This document shows positions 7,840 to 15,181 of a DNA stretch of 21,945 bases, in pieces. Under the pieces are notes generated by a model that saw only the letters and a program-made list of their open reading frames with translations, ran no database searches and had not been told where the DNA came from. The stretch's first letter is position 1. Every line of letters begins with the position of its first letter. Made by a program: the position numbers and the translations under genes. This DNA is from DRGT01 sp035685445 (GTDB lineage Archaea > Thermoproteota > Nitrososphaeria > Nitrososphaerales > Nitrosopumilaceae): assembly GCA_035685445.1 (NCBI GenBank), contig DASSAK010000049.1, positions 1-21,945 of the forward strand, read 5' to 3'.

Positions 7840-8502
7840 TTATTTGCTAGTATTTTTTACAAGTTCTTTGTCAAAAAGTAAATCATTTATTATTTGATCT
7901 GCTACTTTTTCTATACCTTCACCTGTTTTACAGTTCAAAAAGTGATATGGTTTATCAGCACGAATTTTTTTTGCGTCATGTTCCATTACTTCTAAGCTTG
8001 CACCAACATGTGGTGCAAGATCTATTTTGTTTATTACTAAAAGATCACAAGTTTGAATTCCTAATCCACCTTTTCTAGGATACTTGTCTCCACCAGATAC
8101 ATCAATTATGTAAATAAAATAATCAGCCAATGCAGGACTAAATGTTGTCATGACATTGTCCCCACCACTTTCAATAATTATCAAATCAAGTGACGGGTCT
8201 TTTTGCTGCATTTCTTCAATTACTGCCAAATTGATTGATGGGTCTTCTCTGACTGCCGTGTGTGGACAACCTCCTGTTGCAAGGCCAATTATGAGGTCCT
8301 CAGGCATTAATTTTGACTCGGTAGCAAGCGTACGCTGCATTCTTTGTGCATCTTCTTTAGAAATAACATCGTTTGAGATGATTCCACATCTAATTCCTCT
8401 ATTCTTTAGTACTGGAACTAAAACTTCAATGAGCCTAGTTTTTCCTGAACCAACTGGACCACCAATTCCAAGTTTTGGTATGTTATTTTTTTCTGACTCC
8501 AT
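7840..8502 (-). CDS. ureG: Urease accessory GTPase UreG
   Basis: Nickel-binding GTPase that powers nickel insertion into urease. The 220-residue protein has P-loop GPVGSGKT (15-22), the nickel/dimer motif Cys79-Pro80-His81 in GGCPHTAVRED, ESGGDN (111-116), and the guanine-specificity motif NKIDL (158-162). All catalytic elements are intact. It has no His-rich N-terminus of the kind seen in some bacterial UreG proteins, so nickel storage would have to lie in another protein. The gap to ureF upstream is 12 nt and to ureD downstream 11 nt, consistent with one transcript. Confidence 0.97.
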   Translation of the reverse strand: MESEKNNIPKLGIGGPVGSGKTRLIEVLVPVLKNRGIRCGIISNDVISKEDAQRMQRTLATESKLMPEDLIIGLATGGCPHTAVREDPSINLAVIEEMQQKDPSLDLIIIESGGDNVMTTFSPALADYFIYIIDVSGGDKYPRKGGLGIQTCDLLVINKIDLAPHVGASLEVMEHDAKKIRADKPYHFLNCKTGEGIEKVADQIINDLLFDKELVKNTSK

Positions 8503-8514
8503 GTGAAAAACCTA

Positions 8515-9210
8515 TTACGTAATAAACATTCTTCCTTCAGAACGTTCATGATTCATTTGGTAAATTTCTGTTAAAGGAGATAATTGCCAGATGTTTTGAA
8601 AACTTTTTTCATTATTTTCTAAAATAATTTTGTTAATTGGTTCAGCAAGTTGATTTAAAATTTTTTGTGCATCAAGATGTTGAATTAATCCTAAACGAAT
8701 GGCGGCACTGACAACGCTAGAACTGTATGAATATAGCAACATTCTTGTTATGCTTTCAAGCGGAATGTTAAAGCAAACAGCACCTATTGCCAATATTACA
8801 GGATATGTTCCTGGGGTTTCATGTGATTGAATTTTTTTATTGAATTCATCTAGAAACGTAGAACTGCGGTTCACCATGTGAACAATAGAATTTAAAACTT
8901 GTGTGCCAGATCTTATTGTAGAGTTTCTAATTTCTTTTGGAAGTTTCATAGAATAATATTTCTTATCAATCTCTATGATAGTTTTCAAATCATTATTTGT
9001 TGCAGCAGTTAAAGCAATAAAAAGGGCAGTACAGTCACATGGGAAAATTTGAAATTCAATTTGTTCCGTAATAAAATTTTGAACATCATTCCAATTGGTT
9101 ATTTTTTTATCGTTTACTAGAGACTCTAATCCTCCGGACATGCTAAACATGCCTGATGGAAAAAACGAATCAGCTAGTTGCATCAAATGATATTCATGTT
9201 CAGTGCTCAT
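8515..9210 (-). CDS. ureF: Urease accessory protein UreF
   Basis: Helical partner of UreD and UreG in the nickel-insertion complex. The 231-residue protein has the family start QLADSFFPSGMFSMSGGLES (about 11-30) and the later pattern of conserved helices (RSGTQVLNSIVHM, then YPVILAIGAVCFNIP). Its ATG overlaps the last 11 bases of ureE, so translation of the two is coupled. Length is typical. Confidence 0.93.
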   Translation of the reverse strand: MSTEHEYHLMQLADSFFPSGMFSMSGGLESLVNDKKITNWNDVQNFITEQIEFQIFPCDCTALFIALTAATNNDLKTIIEIDKKYYSMKLPKEIRNSTIRSGTQVLNSIVHMVNRSSTFLDEFNKKIQSHETPGTYPVILAIGAVCFNIPLESITRMLLYSYSSSVVSAAIRLGLIQHLDAQKILNQLAEPINKIILENNEKSFQNIWQLSPLTEIYQMNHERSEGRMFIT

Positions 9211-9712
9211 GTATTTTTAATTCTCCGTGTGGTTCAAAAATTCTTTCTTCAATTTTTAAATCTATTTTATCAATAATACTTGAAAACAATTTCTCGAATA
9301 CATCAATCTCCGATTCAGATAAAATTGGAAAGAAAATCGTTTCATTTTCAATTTGAATAGGACGATGTCGATTTCCCAAAATATGGCCTAGCAATACCAA
9401 GGTATCATCAAAATTAGCCTCAGTTTTGTCCTTTTTTGTTACAGCAATTACCTTTTCTGGACTTTGTTGAATGAAAATGAATTTTTCTTGGTTAGATAAC
9501 AACACGTCTCCATTTTGAATTTTAGAATTGGAATGTAGAACAATTCCCACATCGGTTCCTTTGTTTGTTTTAGCCAGTAGTCTGCTTTTAGATAAATCCG
9601 TCCGTGATAATTTTAAAGTTTCAAAACTACTATTTTGAGAAGCCTTGTTGAATCTTTCATTCCATTTGTTATCATGAAAAATATTTCCTAATGTAGAAGA
9701 AATCGTAATCAT
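9200..9712 (-). CDS. ureE: Urease nickel metallochaperone UreE
   Basis: Delivers nickel to UreG and the urease complex. The 170-residue protein has an N-terminal beta domain and a ferredoxin-like C-terminal domain with LLGHILGNRHRPIQ (107-120); His 116 corresponds to the conserved interface nickel ligand. The tail is short, PHGELKIHEH, with three His (162, 168, 170), far fewer than the His-rich tail of Klebsiella UreE. First gene of the minus-strand operon, with a TATA-like element (9734-9742) 26 nt before the ATG, hence probably leaderless. Confidence 0.93.
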   Translation of the reverse strand: MITISSTLGNIFHDNKWNERFNKASQNSSFETLKLSRTDLSKSRLLAKTNKGTDVGIVLHSNSKIQNGDVLLSNQEKFIFIQQSPEKVIAVTKKDKTEANFDDTLVLLGHILGNRHRPIQIENETIFFPILSESEIDVFEKLFSSIIDKIDLKIEERIFEPHGELKIHEH

Positions 9713-9733
9713 TATCTAGACATGGTTAGTTTT

Positions 9734-9742
9734 CTTAATATT
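9734..9742 (-). promoter_or_regulatory. TATA-like element of the ureEFGD operon
   Basis: Minus-strand AATATTAAG centred about 26 nt before the ureE ATG at 9712. It overlaps the left arm of the dyad at 9737-9769. Confidence 0.4.
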
Positions 9743-9769
9743 GTTTTAATTCAAAATTTTAACAATATT
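9737..9769. promoter_or_regulatory. Inverted repeat in the shared ureE/ureA promoter region, possible operator
   Basis: Perfect 9-bp arms AATATTGTT (9737-9745) and AACAATATT (9761-9769) separated by 15 nt. The left arm covers the ureE TATA-like element. The right arm ends beside TTTTTTAGG (about 9768-9775), the best TATA candidate for ureA. The position would let one regulator control both arms. The A/T-rich composition raises the chance of a coincidental repeat. Confidence 0.4.
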
Positions 9770-9807
9770 TTTTAGGCATTAGATGTGTCAAAGTAGTTGG
9801 ATTATCA

Positions 9808-10110
9808 ATGATGCTCACACCAAGAGAAATGGACAAAATGTATGTGTTTTTAGCAGCACAAATTGCACGTAGAAGAAAAGAAAGGGGGTTAAAGCTAAAT
9901 TATCCCGAATCTATGGCCATTATTGCAGATTTTGTGATTGAAGGCGCACGGGATGGAAAATCAGTTCCAGAGTTAATGAGTGCTGGGAGACAAGTACTCA
10001 CCAAAGATGATGTTATGTCAGGTGTTCCAGAAATGTTGAGTACCGTTCAAGTAGAAGCTACATTTGAAGATGGCACAAAACTTGTAACAATTCATGATCC
10101 AATAGTGTGA
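9808..10110 (+). CDS. ureA: Urease gamma subunit UreA
   Basis: Smallest structural subunit of the (UreABC)3 enzyme that hydrolyses urea to ammonia and carbamate. The 100-residue protein opens LTPREMDKMYVFLA and contains ARDGKSV, VMSGVPEM and the closing DGTKLVTIHDPI, all standard for the family. ATG occurs twice at 9808 and 9811; either could be used. It heads the ureABC operon and is divergent from ureE. A diverged copy of this subunit sits at 17692-18090. Confidence 0.96.
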   Translation: MMLTPREMDKMYVFLAAQIARRRKERGLKLNYPESMAIIADFVIEGARDGKSVPELMSAGRQVLTKDDVMSGVPEMLSTVQVEATFEDGTKLVTIHDPIV

Positions 10111-10478
10111 TGAAAATGATTCCTGGAGAATATATGATCGGTGATGAACCAATTTTAGCAAACGTGAATAGAGATTCTAAAAAAATCAAGGTGAGCAATT
10201 CAGGCGATAGACCAATTCAAGTTGGATCACATACACATTTTTTTGAAGTTAATAGAGCCCTTGATTTTTCAAGAAAAGATGCTTATGGATATCATCTGAA
10301 TATTCCAGCTGGAACGTCAATTAGATTCGAACCAGGTGAAACACACGAAGTTGAGATAGTACAATATGGAGGTAAAAAAATTATTTTTGGATTTAGTGGT
10401 TTAGTGAATGGCAATCTTGATGATAAAAAAAATCAAGCATTGATGAAAGCAAAAGAATTGGGTTTCAAGGGAGCATAA
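10110..10478 (+). CDS. ureB: Urease beta subunit UreB
   Basis: Structural beta subunit, 122 residues from this start. It begins MIPGEYMIGDEPI after a three-residue leader and contains the conserved GDRPIQVGSHTHFFEVN, then LNIPAGTSIRFEPGE and the VEIVQYGGKK segment. The ATG at 10110 shares its A with the ureA stop (TGATG), the usual coupled start; a GTG at 10107 would add one residue and an ATG at 10116 would remove two. Separate A and B subunits are the bacterial arrangement rather than the fused form of Helicobacter. Confidence 0.96.
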   Translation: MKMIPGEYMIGDEPILANVNRDSKKIKVSNSGDRPIQVGSHTHFFEVNRALDFSRKDAYGYHLNIPAGTSIRFEPGETHEVEIVQYGGKKIIFGFSGLVNGNLDDKKNQALMKAKELGFKGA

Positions 10479-10481
10479 AAT

Positions 10482-12194
10482 TTGACTTTGGAAATTTCAA
10501 GAAAAAAATATGCGTCTCTTTTTGGGCCTACTATAGGCGACAAGGTCAGATTAGCAGATACTGATCTCATAATTGAGATAGAAAAGGATCTTTTGAAGTA
10601 TGGTGACGAAGTGGTTTTTGGCGGTGGAAAGAGTGCTAGGGATGGTTGTGGCCAAGCAAGTGGTATCCCATGTAAAGAAGCTCTGGATTTGGTAATTACT
10701 AACGCAATAGTATTGGATCCAATTTTAGGAATCGTCAAAGCTGACATTGGTGTAAAAGAAGGTAAAATTGTCGGTGTTGGAAATGCTGGAAACCCCAACA
10801 TCATGGATGACATTGATATGATTATAGGTTCAAACACAGAAGTTATTGCAGGAGAACATACAATTTGCACTCCTGGAACAATTGATACTCATATTCATTT
10901 TATTTCTCCCCAACAAGCTATTGAGGCAATCTGTAATGGAACTACAACAATGATTGGTGGTGGTACAGGTCCTGCTGAAGGAACAAAAGCTACCACTTGC
11001 ACACCAGGACCATGGAATATTCATAGAATGATCGAAGCTGTTGAAGAGTTACCGCTAAACTTTGGTTTTCTTGCAAAAGGAAATGATTCTCAGGAAGTAG
11101 CATTAATGGAGCAAATTCAAGAAGGAGCATTAGGACTAAAGTTGCATGAAGATTGGGGTGCAACCCCAGCTACTATTGATTCTGCATTAAAAGTTGCTGA
11201 AAAAACAGATACTCAAGTTGCCATTCATACTGACACTCTAAATGAATGTGGTTTTGTTGATGATACAATTAAGGCAATAGCAGGTAGAACCATTCATACT
11301 TATCACACAGAAGGTGCAGGAGGAGGCCATGCACCTGATATTTTAAAAATTTCAGGAGAAAAAAATGTTCTGCCATCATCAACTAATCCAACAAGACCAT
11401 TTACTACAAACACACTAGCAGAACATCTTGATATGATGATGGTTTGTCATCATCTGAATCCCTCTGTGAGAGAGGATGTTTCCTTTGCCGAATCAAGAAT
11501 TAGGGCCGAAACTATTGCGGCAGAAGATGTTTTTCATGATAGGGGAATTTTAAGCATGTATTCATCAGATAGCCAAGCGATGGGAAGGGTTGGTGAAGTA
11601 ACTACAAGAGCATGGCAAACAGCAGATAAAATGAAAAAAATGGCAGGCAGATTGAAGGAGGAAAAAGGAGAAAACGATAATCTTAGAGTAAAAAGATTTC
11701 TAGCAAAACTAACCATAAACCCCGCAATCACACATGGAATATCTGAATATGTTGGTTCAATAGAACCTGGAAAATTAGCTGATTTGGTCATATGGAATCC
11801 ACAGTTTTTTGGAGTAAAACCAAAACTCATCATAAAGGGAGGTTTTATTGCATATTCTTTAATGGGTGATCCAAACGCGTCCATACCAACCCCTGAACCA
11901 GTTTACTATAGACCAATGTTTGGTGCAATGGGCACTGCAAAACAATCAATTTCAGTTACTTTTACTTCACAACTTGCAATAGATAATGATCTTGCAAAAA
12001 AAGTTAATGTGCAAAAGAAGTTTTTGCCGGTAAAAAATTGTAGAAAAATAAGTAAGGATGACATGATTTTAAACAACCTAACACCAAAAATTGAGATCGA
12101 CCCAGAGACATTCAAAGTCAAAGTGGACGGTAATTTAGTTACAATAGATCCTGCAAACAAGTTATCATTATCTAGATTATACGAGTTGTTCTAG
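10482..12194 (+). CDS. ureC: Urease alpha (catalytic) subunit UreC
   Basis: Carries the dinuclear nickel site. In the 570-residue protein every active-site residue is present with a constant +3 shift from the Klebsiella numbering: His 137 and His 139 (THIHF), Lys 220 for carbamylation (GLKLHEDWG), His 249 (IHTDTLNE), His 275 (HTYHTEGAGGGH), flap Cys 322 and His 323 (MVCHHL), and Asp 363 (SSDSQAMGR). The enzyme is therefore expected to be active. The start is TTG, 3 nt after ureB, giving TLEISRKKYASLFGPT, the normal N-terminus. The last gene of ureABC. Confidence 0.98.
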   Translation: MTLEISRKKYASLFGPTIGDKVRLADTDLIIEIEKDLLKYGDEVVFGGGKSARDGCGQASGIPCKEALDLVITNAIVLDPILGIVKADIGVKEGKIVGVGNAGNPNIMDDIDMIIGSNTEVIAGEHTICTPGTIDTHIHFISPQQAIEAICNGTTTMIGGGTGPAEGTKATTCTPGPWNIHRMIEAVEELPLNFGFLAKGNDSQEVALMEQIQEGALGLKLHEDWGATPATIDSALKVAEKTDTQVAIHTDTLNECGFVDDTIKAIAGRTIHTYHTEGAGGGHAPDILKISGEKNVLPSSTNPTRPFTTNTLAEHLDMMMVCHHLNPSVREDVSFAESRIRAETIAAEDVFHDRGILSMYSSDSQAMGRVGEVTTRAWQTADKMKKMAGRLKEEKGENDNLRVKRFLAKLTINPAITHGISEYVGSIEPGKLADLVIWNPQFFGVKPKLIIKGGFIAYSLMGDPNASIPTPEPVYYRPMFGAMGTAKQSISVTFTSQLAIDNDLAKKVNVQKKFLPVKNCRKISKDDMILNNLTPKIEIDPETFKVKVDGNLVTIDPANKLSLSRLYELF

Positions 12195-12244
12195 ATCAAA
12201 AGGGAATTGAATATATTTTTATATTTATTTCACATGAGGCGAAC

Positions 12245-12496
12245 ATGGCTCAAATAAGTAATCCAGAAGATATTGAAAAACAATCAAAAAAAGTTATAGA
12301 TACATTGTATGGTGATGTTTCTGATTTCAGAGTCAATGAAACATTTCAACTACCAGAAAAAGGACCAAGAGAAGCTTGGGATGTCCAAGTGAATTTTATG
12401 AAAAATTCTCTAAAATATACAGTTGATCTTGAAATTCAGGAAAAAGACGGCGAAGTAACTAATGCTAGACTCATTGATACAATGACACCCCTATAG
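12245..12496 (+). CDS. Small soluble protein of unknown function, 83 residues
   Basis: Not recognised. It has an N-terminal helix rich in Glu, Lys and Gln (SNPEDIEKQSKKVIDTLYGD), then a part that reads as alternating strands (FRVNETFQLP, AWDVQVNFM, KYTVDLEIQE, VTNARLIDTM). This gives an alpha-then-beta layout with one Trp and no Cys or His, so metal binding is unlikely. An A/T-rich promoter-like stretch (TTTTTATATTTATTT) precedes the ATG, so it appears to be a separate unit from ureC 50 nt upstream. It converges on the next gene with 35 nt between stops. Confidence 0.75.
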   Translation: MAQISNPEDIEKQSKKVIDTLYGDVSDFRVNETFQLPEKGPREAWDVQVNFMKNSLKYTVDLEIQEKDGEVTNARLIDTMTPL

Positions 12497-12531
12497 TTCT
12501 TTTTTGAAATTTATTTTTATTTTTTAATTAT

Positions 12532-13053
12532 TTATGATGTTAGAATTTTTTTTGCTTCATTTACCTTATAGAGTAATTCTTTTAGAAATTCATTGGAAAA
12601 ACTTTCAAATGTTTGGAAATTCCCATCTTTGTTTGAACCTTCCTGTTTTTTTCTGTATTCGTCAACTAACCATTTAAAGTCTGATGCATTTAATTTTATG
12701 ACATGGTTTTGCGCCTCAGATTTTGATTCAAGTAAATTTAGTAGAAAATAACTTAAGAATTGAGCAAAACTCGTTGTTCTATATTTTTTTTCATATTCAT
12801 CAGCTAAATTACTATAACTATCTTCCAACCATTGTTTTACATCTGATCTTATTGTTATAGAGCTGTATCTTCCACCCAGGTCAATTTTAACATCGTGCAA
12901 ATCTACAGAAAAATAACCACGTTTGATTTCATTCATCAGAATTATCAAGGTGCTTGGAACAAACATTCCTGGAAAATATTCATCAGTTACCTCATGCAGT
13001 TTTTGTATAATTGAAGGTTTTAATCCAATTGTAGAATATCCTTGTCCTGGCAT
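12532..13053 (-). CDS. Protein of three ribbon-helix-helix-like repeats, function unknown
   Basis: The 173 residues can be read as three copies of a strand-helix-helix unit: about 7-46 (STIGLKPSIIQKL then FVPSTLIILMNEIKRG), about 64-108 (SSITIRSDVKQWLED then TSFAQFLSYFLLNLL), and about 117-164 (HVIKLNASDFKWLVDEYRK then TFESFSNEFLKELLYK). Each has alternating hydrophobic strand residues, an amphipathic helix, a loop and a second helix, as in ribbon-helix-helix DNA-binding proteins, though these normally act as dimers of single units. A DNA-binding or regulatory role is inferred, not shown. It has its own TATA (TTATAAACG, near 13075-13084) about 27 nt before the ATG, and sits between urease and the transporter. 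Confidence 0.7.
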   Translation of the reverse strand: MPGQGYSTIGLKPSIIQKLHEVTDEYFPGMFVPSTLIILMNEIKRGYFSVDLHDVKIDLGGRYSSITIRSDVKQWLEDSYSNLADEYEKKYRTTSFAQFLSYFLLNLLESKSEAQNHVIKLNASDFKWLVDEYRKKQEGSNKDGNFQTFESFSNEFLKELLYKVNEAKKILTS

Positions 13054-13111
13054 GTCGTTTTAGATTTCTCGACGTTTATAATTTTTAAAACATGAAAAAT
13101 TTTGGATGCGA

Positions 13112-13279
13112 TCAATTTTTTTTGTATGATTTGTAGGCTCTAATTGAAACCCACAAACTACCCATTGCCAGTGTTCCCCAACCAGCACCTACAAAAAAGT
13201 CATTTTGGCCACCCTCAATTTGAGTTAAACCCAATCCTAGAATAATTACAATAGTTGCAATCCCAAATTGCATGTCCAT
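13112..13279 (-). CDS. Membrane microprotein, 55 residues, two hydrophobic segments
   Basis: Starts with ATG at 13279 (a second in-frame ATG is at 13273) and ends with TGA at 13112-13114. The protein begins MDMQFGIATIVIILGLGLTQ, a hydrophobic helix, followed by a short polar loop (IEGGQNDFF), a second hydrophobic segment VGAGWGTLAMGSLWVSI and a basic tail RAYKSYKKN. This gives a two-helix hairpin with both ends probably cytoplasmic. Reading-frame quality, the polar basic tail and a TTTTTTAAATTC TATA-like element about 30 nt upstream (near 13310) support a real gene. It lies between the repeat protein and the symporter; function unknown. Confidence 0.6.
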   Translation of the reverse strand: MDMQFGIATIVIILGLGLTQIEGGQNDFFVGAGWGTLAMGSLWVSIRAYKSYKKN

Positions 13280-13495
13280 AAAAAAAGTAATTTTTGTGAG
13301 CTAATAAGAATTTAAAAAATCAATAGTTTTTGAAAGTCTAAATTTCATTATATTAAATTTGATCAATAATTTGAAAATTAAATCAAAATTGAATGTTTAA
13401 AAAAATACAAAAGGACGAGCTCCATACATATGATTTTAGTAAAATAATAGAGTATTTTTTAAAAAATGTACTATACGTTTTCCCGCTTGTTTCTA

Positions 13496-13512
13496 ATGTG
13501 TAAAATACGCAT
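13496..13512. promoter_or_regulatory. Dyad upstream of the symporter promoter, possible regulator site
   Basis: ATGTGTA-AAA-TACGCAT: 7-bp arms with one mismatch and a 3-nt centre, ending about 10 nt before the symporter TATA box. The core GTA-N3-TACGCA recurs at 16457-16468 near the ureohydrolase and TPR genes. Confidence 0.35.
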
Positions 13513-13522
13513 TTTTTTGAAT

Positions 13523-13532
13523 ACTTAAATAA
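13523..13532 (+). promoter_or_regulatory. TATA box of the symporter gene
   Basis: ACTTAAATAA, centred about 33 nt before the ATG at 13561, giving a leader of only a few bases. Confidence 0.45.
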
Positions 13533-13560
13533 TTTCTATTAATACCTCAACAGGGGCAAC

Positions 13561-15156
13561 ATGGCTGAGTTTAACGAGTTTGGGATTGCAATCACAGCTT
13601 TTATTGTCTTAACATTAGCTGTCGGGGTTATTTCATCAAAACTTGTCAAAAAAAGTGGTCGACGATTAATTGTTGCAGGTAAAAGTCTACCGCTAGCTTT
13701 GGTTGGAACAATGTTAGCTGCACAAGCAGTCGATGGAAACTCTTCGTTAGGAAATGTGGCCTTAGTTTTTGAGTTTGGTTTTTGGGCAGGTGCAGTAATT
13801 CCGTTAGGACTAGGTATTTGTCTGTTAATTACTGGAGCAGCGTATGCCAAAAAACTAAACAAAATGTCAATGTTTACCTTACCTGACTTTTACTTTAGAA
13901 GATTTGGAAACGGAGCAGAAGGAATTTCAGGTGTTTTAATGATTATCAGTTTTACAATTCTTGTTGCAGGAAATCTTGCCGCAAGTGGATTTATTCTTGA
14001 AGTGGTATTTGGTATAGATTACTTTTGGGGAATATTGATTTCCGCTTTGGTAGTTGTTGGATATACTGTTGCCGGAGGACTGTTTGCTTCTGCATGGACC
14101 AATTTGTTTCAAGTTTATTTGGCCATTGGTGCATTCTGGGCAGGATTTTTGTTCTTTGCAGGAGGATTTTCTGGAACTGAATGGGATACTATCTACAATA
14201 ATGCGCCGCCAGAATTTTTGGACATTACTGGTTTAACAGAAGTAGCTAATGGTGCGCTGATTAATTGGGCAGGAATTTTAGCATTAGGATTAGGAGATAT
14301 TGTAGCTCTAGACTTTATGGAAAGAGTGTTTGCCGCTAGAGATCCAAAGACTGCACAACGCGGTGCATTTATGGGAGGCGCGTTGACTTTATTTACAGTT
14401 GTTCCAACCAGCATGTTAGGAATTATTGCATTCTACTATCTTCCAGCAGACACAATACCAGATTTGGCTTTCCCACTACTTGCAACTGAACATTTACCAT
14501 TTGCAATAGGTGCAGGAATGTTAATGGGTGTAATTGGAGCATCAATGTCAACAGCTAGCGGAGGGTTGTTAGCTATATCGAGTGTTGTTTCACGTAACTT
14601 TATTCAAAGAATCATTCGACGTCGATGGTTAAACAAACCAGGTTGGAGCGATAATAAATTGTTGATTGCAACAAGAATTATAATTATTCCAATGATGGTT
14701 GCAGGTACTGCTCTTGGATACTTTTTGCCAGCTCCTGGAATTTATCTAATATTAGCATTTGATGTGGTATTTGCTGGAGCATTTGCACCACTTACATTTG
14801 GTCTCTTTTGGAGCAAGGCAAACATGCCAGCTGCAATTGCATCGCTCATAGTTGGTTCTGCTGCAAGATTATACTTCTTCTTTACAATACCAGAAGAATT
14901 AGCAGGATTAGATACAATGATTCCACCAGTCATATCATTTGCATTATTTGTTGCAGTAGCATATGCAACTCAATCAAAATATCCAGGAAAGGCAAGACAT
15001 GGCGTAATAGATTATGTGCCACCAGAAGAAGACATGATTACTGGTAATGATTTGAAAAACTTTGCTGGCGGAGGCCAAGCAATGCCAGGAGGCACAGAGG
15101 AATCAACACATCCCCATGATGGAGACGATTCAAGCCATACACCGATGGGAAGTTAA
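13561..15156 (+). CDS. Sodium/solute symporter (SSS family), probable urea transporter
   Basis: A 531-residue polytopic membrane protein with about 13 hydrophobic segments. SSS hallmarks are GYTVAGGLFASAWTNLFQ (about 167-184) and the sodium-site helix GASMSTASGGLLAISS (about 326-341), followed by a basic loop FIQRIIRRRW. The family covers sodium- or proton-coupled uptake of sugars, amino acids and urea (DUR3 type). Urea is the most likely substrate because the gene lies next to a full urease operon, but the sequence alone cannot fix it. The C-terminal tail of about 55 residues is polar, Gly-, Asp- and His-bearing (STHPHDGDDSSHTP) and likely cytoplasmic. A long regulated-looking promoter region precedes it. 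Confidence 0.85.
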   Translation: MAEFNEFGIAITAFIVLTLAVGVISSKLVKKSGRRLIVAGKSLPLALVGTMLAAQAVDGNSSLGNVALVFEFGFWAGAVIPLGLGICLLITGAAYAKKLNKMSMFTLPDFYFRRFGNGAEGISGVLMIISFTILVAGNLAASGFILEVVFGIDYFWGILISALVVVGYTVAGGLFASAWTNLFQVYLAIGAFWAGFLFFAGGFSGTEWDTIYNNAPPEFLDITGLTEVANGALINWAGILALGLGDIVALDFMERVFAARDPKTAQRGAFMGGALTLFTVVPTSMLGIIAFYYLPADTIPDLAFPLLATEHLPFAIGAGMLMGVIGASMSTASGGLLAISSVVSRNFIQRIIRRRWLNKPGWSDNKLLIATRIIIIPMMVAGTALGYFLPAPGIYLILAFDVVFAGAFAPLTFGLFWSKANMPAAIASLIVGSAARLYFFFTIPEELAGLDTMIPPVISFALFVAVAYATQSKYPGKARHGVIDYVPPEEDMITGNDLKNFAGGGQAMPGGTEESTHPHDGDDSSHTPMGS

Positions 15157-15181
15157 TAAAACATAAGAAAAATTCTAAAAT

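Larger units (their letters stand above)
13280..13560. other. Intergenic region upstream of the symporter gene
   Basis: This very A/T-rich stretch separates the divergent microprotein and symporter genes. It holds the microprotein promoter at its left end, a near-palindromic run AGTATTTTTTAAAAAATGTACT-like element at 13451-13472, a dyad at 13496-13512 and the symporter TATA box at 13523-13532. I see no coding frame in it. Confidence 0.5.

Noticed and set aside
8150..8506. Plus-strand frame of 118 residues
   Set aside because: Antisense to ureG, which has every GTPase motif.
10433..10870. Minus-strand frame of 145 residues
   Set aside because: Antisense to the end of ureB and start of ureC, both full-length and conserved.
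13451..13472. Near-palindrome of T and A runs as a terminator or operator
   Set aside because: Arms are uneven and mostly A/T runs, expected by chance in such A/T-rich sequence.
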